64,000 nucleotides of DNA from the NCBI RefSeq assembly GCF_039592695.1, contig NZ_JBBUTK010000001.1:1116001-1180000 (forward strand). The letters are read 5' to 3'. A program made the position numbers and the translations under genes. Shown in pieces: positions 59,756-64,000 of the stretch (the first letter of the stretch is position 1; every line of letters begins with the position of its first letter). The notes beneath the pieces were generated by a model that saw only the letters and a program-made list of their open reading frames with translations, was not told where the DNA came from and ran no database searches. This DNA comes from Flagellimonas_A sp039592695. GTDB taxonomy: Bacteria > Bacteroidota > Bacteroidia > Flavobacteriales > Flavobacteriaceae.

Positions 59756-61523
59756 TTGTTATCACGCTAAACAATTCTTGTTTTTTATTCTTTAACCTTA
59801 ACTTATGTACCAAGATTTCTTTGCGTTGGTTTTTTGAACCATAATTGTGATAAATCGTAGTCTTCAGGTACGTTGGTGTAAGACTTTTGTTGCCGAGATA
59901 ATTGATGTTCACTTTCCAAGTACCGGGAAGGGAATCATCAATCAAATATTCACTTGATGAATACCCATGTAATTTCTCGTTCGCTATAATGTCTCGGTTG
60001 CTGGCAAGACTGTGCTTCCACTCATAATATTGGTCCGTGGGATTGACAAACTGCAATTCAAATTCAGCTTCACTGTCATTCCATTCAAACACCAATCGCA
60101 TGCCTTCAAATTCTTCTTCGGCCACATATAGTTTTTTTGACTTCTTCGCATCTACAACTGTACTTCCTTCCAATTTCAATAGATTGTTGAATTCACGCGC
60201 CATCATGGGGCTGAAACTGACAGTATCTGGCAACATAAAGCCTTCTTTCAATAAGTACTCGTATCGAGTATACAAAGCGGCAGCCCTTTTGAGCTCTTTG
60301 ACATTACGATAGCTATTGGCCATATCATAATAGCTTTGGGCATAATTGGGTCGTAAGATGAATACTTCTTTGTATATCTCATTGGCTTTTACAAAACGTT
60401 CTTGTGCATCATAGCTATAGGCCAAGGCCTTCAGCAATACCGGGTTATCTGAAAATTGCCCAAAATTATTTTCAATGATGTTGTCGGCAAAATCTTCATC
60501 ATTCCATCTCGAATAGAAATGGCGATATACATCCAAGAAAAAATACGGGGAACTACTGTACTTTTCAGCAAAGTTTTCATAGAGCACCACCGCTTTTTCA
60601 AAAGACGTGGCAGATTGCAACTCCTTCAGGTATATCGGTGCATTCTTTTGAACCATTTCTTCTGAAAGTGCTGTACCAGCATAAAAATTATCCTTCTTCC
60701 TTGCAATGTCGAGAGGTAAACCATTCTCATCCCTCAGTTCAGGGACTCCTGTCTTGGTGTTAATCACTATAACACCTCCGCGACCAAGACTCCCATATCT
60801 GACCGTGCCAATCGCAGAGGGAATAACCGCCAACCTCTGAATATTCTGAACATCGATAAAATCTGGAAAGTCTGTAAACAATTGCCCATCAATGTCAAAT
60901 AGAGCAGGCCATCCACTACGAAGCAAAACCGCTCTTCCACCTGTTCCTGCCGAACCACCAAAACCAGAGCTCAACGCTTGCGGCGTTCTCACACCAAAAC
61001 CAATTCCGTTCGAAACCCTTACCCCCGCAAACCTATTTCTAAGGACGTTGGCCAAATCAAATTCACCAGGCAGAATTTGCCTATCTTGGAGTATTCTTGC
61101 AGAATAGGATACTTTATCACTATCTAAATAACCAAATGCCGTCTTGATAATATTTGGATTTGTCGCATATAACAATTCAAGTTCTTTTTGCGAATTGTTT
61201 CTGCTGCTGGTTACAGTAACATTATCTAGTTTTTCCACCCTTGGAAACATTTCCACATTCAATATTCTGGTCACATCTTCTACCCTGATTTGAATTGGTT
61301 CCATTCCCTCCGTACTATAAAATACAACATCCCCAATGTCAGCCGTGATCTTATAACTGCCATCGTCGTTGGTGACGGTACTCTCGCCTTTATTGACAAT
61401 TGAAATATTGACATCTTCTATAGGGTTTTTGCCATCAGAAACCTTGCCTGTAACGGTACGTTGCGCATTTATGGACGTAAAAGCGACCAGAAAAATAATC
61501 AAGGTAAATAAGACTGTTCTCAT
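59736..61523 (-). CDS. TonB-plug-like / TPR / DUF2135-like secreted protein, copy 1
   Basis: A 595-residue protein. Order: signal peptide (TVLFTLIIFLVAFTSINA); CarboxypepD_reg-like domain at about 20-95 (RTVTGKVSDGKNPIEDVNI; LNVEMFPRVEKLDNVTVT); TonB-plug-like region at about 150-255 (LANVLRNRFAGVRVSNG; RAVLLRSGWPALFDIDGQLF; YGSLGRGGVIVINTK); TPR-like helices at about 300-430 (PVLLKALAYSYDAQERFVKANEIYKEVFI in part; NYAQSYYDMANSY); and a C-terminal beta domain at about 475-595 (LVFEWNDSEAEFELQFVNP; YLGNKSLTPTYLKTTIYHNYG) that resembles DUF2135. There is no beta-barrel, so it is not a normal receptor. It has a strong -7 box at 61573 and overlaps the gene downstream. Confidence 0.8.
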   Translation of the reverse strand: MRTVLFTLIIFLVAFTSINAQRTVTGKVSDGKNPIEDVNISIVNKGESTVTNDDGSYKITADIGDVVFYSTEGMEPIQIRVEDVTRILNVEMFPRVEKLDNVTVTSSRNNSQKELELLYATNPNIIKTAFGYLDSDKVSYSARILQDRQILPGEFDLANVLRNRFAGVRVSNGIGFGVRTPQALSSGFGGSAGTGGRAVLLRSGWPALFDIDGQLFTDFPDFIDVQNIQRLAVIPSAIGTVRYGSLGRGGVIVINTKTGVPELRDENGLPLDIARKKDNFYAGTALSEEMVQKNAPIYLKELQSATSFEKAVVLYENFAEKYSSSPYFFLDVYRHFYSRWNDEDFADNIIENNFGQFSDNPVLLKALAYSYDAQERFVKANEIYKEVFILRPNYAQSYYDMANSYRNVKELKRAAALYTRYEYLLKEGFMLPDTVSFSPMMAREFNNLLKLEGSTVVDAKKSKKLYVAEEEFEGMRLVFEWNDSEAEFELQFVNPTDQYYEWKHSLASNRDIIANEKLHGYSSSEYLIDDSLPGTWKVNINYLGNKSLTPTYLKTTIYHNYGSKNQRKEILVHKLRLKNKKQELFSVITNGKVVQ

Positions 61524-61572
61524 CGGGAAATCTTTTTTTTTACACTACAAAAATCTTACCATATTTATACCT

Positions 61573-61580
61573 CAAAGTTA
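61573..61580 (-). promoter_or_regulatory. -7 promoter box for copy 1 of the plug/TPR family
   Basis: TAACTTTG on the minus strand, about 50 bp upstream of the ATG at 61523, in the 139-bp spacer between copies 1 and 2. No clear -33 box. It implies that copy 1 and the gene at 58532 can be transcribed apart from copies 2 and 3. Confidence 0.5.
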
Positions 61581-61662
61581 GTTTGCAATACAAAAAAACT
61601 ATGAATCTTTCTCAAACCGGTAAGGGCGTTAAAAAGTTCAAAAGGCAAAACATCAATCTGAA

Positions 61663-63369
61663 CTACAGTGTCAACAACTTTTGATTGGCACCCTTGAACA
61701 TCAGTTTAAATACCTGAACCTGTTTTGATTGTGATGGCGTGCCGTAATTTCTATACATAGTCACCTTGAGGTATGTCGGGGTCAAACTCTTGTTGCCATG
61801 ATAGTTCAGGTTGATCTGCCATGGTTTTCTGGCCGCCCTTTCATCAATGACATATTCTGCAACACTGTACCCATATTCTTTTCCTCTGGCGATATCTTCA
61901 GGGCTTTCTTCTTCGGTATGGTTGTACACATAGTATTCATTCTTGCCCTGTAAAAGCTCTAAATCGAATTCTGCTTCACTGTCGTTCCACTCAAAGACCA
62001 ATCTGGTCGTATTTGAAGCAACGTTCTTCAACGATTTTTTCACCTCGATATCTTTTGAAATTACTTTCTTGTCCAAAGCAACCAGATTTGCCGCCTCTTT
62101 CTTGATGAGATTGCCAAAACTGACCGTATCAGGTTGAAGAAACCCTTCTTGAATGAGATAATTGTATCGGGAGTACAGTTCGGCCGCAAACTTGGTATCG
62201 CCTAAATCGCGATAGCTGTTCGCCAAATCAAAATAGCTCTGGGCATAGTTCGGGCGCAGAATAAAAACTTCTTTCAAAGCCTCGTTCGCCTTTTCGTACC
62301 GCCCCTGTTCTTGGTAGATGTATGCCAAGGCCTTTAGCAAGACCGGATTTTTGCTGAAAAGAGAGTTATAGCCGTCTTCTTCAATAATACTATCTGAAAA
62401 GTCTGTCTCTCCATTATCAAAGAAAAACTCATAAGCGTCAAGAAAAAAATAGGGTGAACTTGTGTATCTACCGTTCAACTCAGTGTAAGCCCCCTTGGCC
62501 TTTTCAATGGATTCACTTTTCTCGAGTACCCTGATATAATTCGGTACACTGGCCAACGTATTTATTTCTTTTAAGCTGCTTCTCTTTTCATAAACATCTG
62601 AAAGACCCAATTTTTCTGAAACAGTTCTTCTTCTTGGAGCACCCCCATAGGTGTTGATGACAATAATACCACCCGCTCCAAGGGATCCGTATTTTACCCG
62701 AGTTGCGAAGTCTCGTAGCAAGGCCACTCGCTTTATGTCAAAAATCGGTATCTCTGGTATTATTGACATCAGTTGACCGTCTACATCAAACAAGACGCCT
62801 TGGGGATTGAATGAACCTATGCCGCGCGTAAATATCTCAGGTTCGAATGCGCCACACCCACCTCGAATAGTTAAAAACTGAAGTCTTGTTCTTAACAAAT
62901 CCACCAAACAGCCATAAGTGGTATTGATATTATCCAAATCAACAACTTGACCAAAGTTAACTCTGGTATTGAGATAGCCAAATACCGTCTTTATAATTCT
63001 TGGATTATCATGATAGTTGTTTTCCAATTTTTCTTGGGGCCGAAACCGTTCCGTGACCGTTACCTCTTTCAACATGGTGACCTTGGACTTCAGCACCATA
63101 TTGAGTATACGCGTCACATCTTCGACAATCACTTGCCTGGTATTCATGCCCGCATAAGAATATTGCAGTATGTCACCAATATTGGCCTTTATCTCATATT
63201 TTCCCTCCAAATCGGTCAATGCAATCTGACCGCTGTTCTTGTTCAGAATCTCGGCATCAACAATGGCTTCATTGCCATCGGTAACGATGCCGAAAATCGT
63301 CTTGCTTTCAGTTTGGGCACTAACCAAAAGCGCAAAAGAGAGAACTAAGGTTGTGACAATGGTTTTCAT
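61663..63369 (-). CDS. TonB-plug-like / TPR / DUF2135-like secreted protein, copy 2
   Basis: A 568-residue paralogue of the gene at 59736 with the same domain order: signal peptide (TIVTTLVLSFALLVSA), CarboxypepD_reg-like domain (KTIFGIVTDGNEAIVDAEI; YSYAGMNTRQVIVEDVTRI), plug-like region (LVDLLRTRLQFLTIRGG; GVLFDVDGQLMSIIP; YGSLGAGGIIVINTYGG), TPR-like helices (EALKEVFILRPNYAQSYFDLA), and a C-terminal beta domain (RLVFEWNDSEAEFDLELL; INLNYHGNKSLTPTYLKVT). The C-terminal domain is more alike between copies than the plug region. It lies only 11 bp after the third copy, so those two form one transcription unit. Confidence 0.82.
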   Translation of the reverse strand: MKTIVTTLVLSFALLVSAQTESKTIFGIVTDGNEAIVDAEILNKNSGQIALTDLEGKYEIKANIGDILQYSYAGMNTRQVIVEDVTRILNMVLKSKVTMLKEVTVTERFRPQEKLENNYHDNPRIIKTVFGYLNTRVNFGQVVDLDNINTTYGCLVDLLRTRLQFLTIRGGCGAFEPEIFTRGIGSFNPQGVLFDVDGQLMSIIPEIPIFDIKRVALLRDFATRVKYGSLGAGGIIVINTYGGAPRRRTVSEKLGLSDVYEKRSSLKEINTLASVPNYIRVLEKSESIEKAKGAYTELNGRYTSSPYFFLDAYEFFFDNGETDFSDSIIEEDGYNSLFSKNPVLLKALAYIYQEQGRYEKANEALKEVFILRPNYAQSYFDLANSYRDLGDTKFAAELYSRYNYLIQEGFLQPDTVSFGNLIKKEAANLVALDKKVISKDIEVKKSLKNVASNTTRLVFEWNDSEAEFDLELLQGKNEYYVYNHTEEESPEDIARGKEYGYSVAEYVIDERAARKPWQINLNYHGNKSLTPTYLKVTMYRNYGTPSQSKQVQVFKLMFKGANQKLLTL

Positions 63370-63380
63370 GTGATGCTGAT

Positions 63381-64000
63381 TTATAAGGTCAAAAGTTCTT
63401 GGTTAACGTTCTTGGTGGTCAGTTTGAACACCTTTACCGATTTGTTTTGCGAACGCGATCCATAATTGTTGTAGGTCGTCACCTTCAAATAGGTCGGTGT
63501 CAGGCTCTTGTTGCCCAAATAATTGATGTTCACCTGCCAGGGCTTGTAGCCCGAAGAATTGTCGATCAGGTACTCTGCTATACTGTACCCATGGTTCTTT
63601 TCCCTTAAAATATCTTCTGAACTCTCTTCATAAGTGTGATTGTAAACATAGTGCTGTTCACTGCCCTTGAGAAACTCCAGGTCGAATTCGGCTTCGCTAT
63701 CGTTCCACTCAAAGACCAATCGGGTGACACCACTGGCATCTGTCGGCTTCGGTATGTTTGAAACGTTTTTATTATCAGCAAACTGAGTCTTGTTCAAGGC
63801 CATCAAATTTTTGACCTCCTGCTCCAATATGGGGTCGAAACCTATGCTGTCTCGCTCTAAAAACTGTTCTTGCAACAGAAAATCGTATCTGGCATACATG
63901 GTTGCGCTCAGTTTTGGTTTGCCCAAGTCCCTAAAGCTACGGGCAATGTCCAAGTAGCTCTGTGCGTAATTTGGCCTGAGAACAAACACTTGTTTTAATG
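63381..64000 (-). CDS. plug/TPR/DUF2135-like family, copy 3 (partial, runs off the window)
   Basis: The visible 206 or so residues are the C-terminal third of a further paralogue. They begin inside the TPR region: the reading frame is open to the window edge (LKQVFVLRPNYAQSYLDIA), matching EALKEVFILRPNYAQSY in copy 2, so the GTG at 63989 is internal. The DUF2135-like end is present (RLVFEWNDSEAEFDLEFLKG; VNINYLGNKSLTPTYLKVTTY; NVNQELLTL). It is the first gene of the pair with copy 2 on the minus strand, 11 bp upstream of it. Confidence 0.82.
   Translation of the reverse strand, partial: LKQVFVLRPNYAQSYLDIARSFRDLGKPKLSATMYARYDFLLQEQFLERDSIGFDPILEQEVKNLMALNKTQFADNKNVSNIPKPTDASGVTRLVFEWNDSEAEFDLEFLKGSEQHYVYNHTYEESSEDILREKNHGYSIAEYLIDNSSGYKPWQVNINYLGNKSLTPTYLKVTTYNNYGSRSQNKSVKVFKLTTKNVNQELLTL

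Noticed and set aside
61601..61684. 27-codon plus-strand frame between copies 1 and 2 of the plug/TPR family
   Set aside because: Too short, overlaps the end of copy 2 in antisense, and has no promoter or conserved feature that I can see.
1..64000. tRNA, rRNA, riboswitch, insertion sequence or prophage genes
   Set aside because: I looked through the intergenic spacers for cloverleaf arms, transposase frames and phage genes and found none that I could support by eye.

Overview
The window looks like a stretch of chromosome from a marine member of the Flavobacteriaceae (Bacteroidota), close to the Muricauda/Allomuricauda-Robiginitalea group. The evidence is the gene content (a capnine/sulfonolipid enzyme pair, a DUF4834-YfhO-glycosyltransferase block, a TPR/HTH membrane regulator, a two-gene M16 protease set, a CAL67264-type small membrane protein), many promoters of the Bacteroidota type (TTTG/TTG, about 18-21 bp, then TAnnTTTG), weak Shine-Dalgarno sites, and moderate GC. 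I saw no rRNA, tRNA, CRISPR array, insertion sequence or prophage. The genus is an inference.

Layout. 1-8.4 kb: end of an upstream gene, a three-TM protein, a TPR-HTH regulator, a sterol-desaturase-like hydroxylase, a Na+-symporter, a GNAT/YceI/PhnD-like mini-operon and a GT2 glycosyltransferase. 8.5-14.3 kb: a BatA/vWA membrane protein translationally coupled to a metal-ligand-less dihydroorotase homologue and a small membrane protein; an esterase; then a divergent MBL hydrolase pair. 14.4-22.3 kb: a conserved unknown, a secreted DinB-like protein, bcp, an Fe-S-less nth, a 47-aa protein beside an ECF sigma factor, uvrA and an RDD protein. 22.3-31 kb: palindrome-rich spacer, a secreted Arg/Ser-rich protein behind a sigma-54-like motif, and a minus-strand DUF4834-YfhO-GT4-flippase surface polysaccharide operon. 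31-43 kb: GNAT, fructosamine-kinase-like protein, the cysteate synthase / cysteate acyltransferase-like pair, a prolyl oligopeptidase, ebfC, threonine aldolase and a large zinc metalloprotease. 43-51 kb: ATP-grasp/alpha-E/transglutaminase trio, prfB with its programmed frameshift, fumC and small envelope proteins. 51-59 kb: MBL hydrolase, two M16 peptidases, ettA and an acyl-CoA carboxylase beta chain. 58.5-64 kb: a tandem family of secreted proteins that combine a carboxypeptidase-regulatory-like domain, a TonB-plug-like domain, TPRs and a DUF2135-like C-terminus, with no beta-barrel; the third copy runs off the window.

Most of the window is housekeeping and envelope biology. The least explained items are the tandem plug/TPR/DUF2135 family, the intergenic heptanucleotide repeats (a different unit at each locus, one array supplying the stop codon of a protease gene), a palindrome family with a CCGATA-TATCGG core, and several enzymes that lack the canonical metal or cluster ligands of their families. 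All family calls come from reading translated sequence and motifs; no database search was possible.
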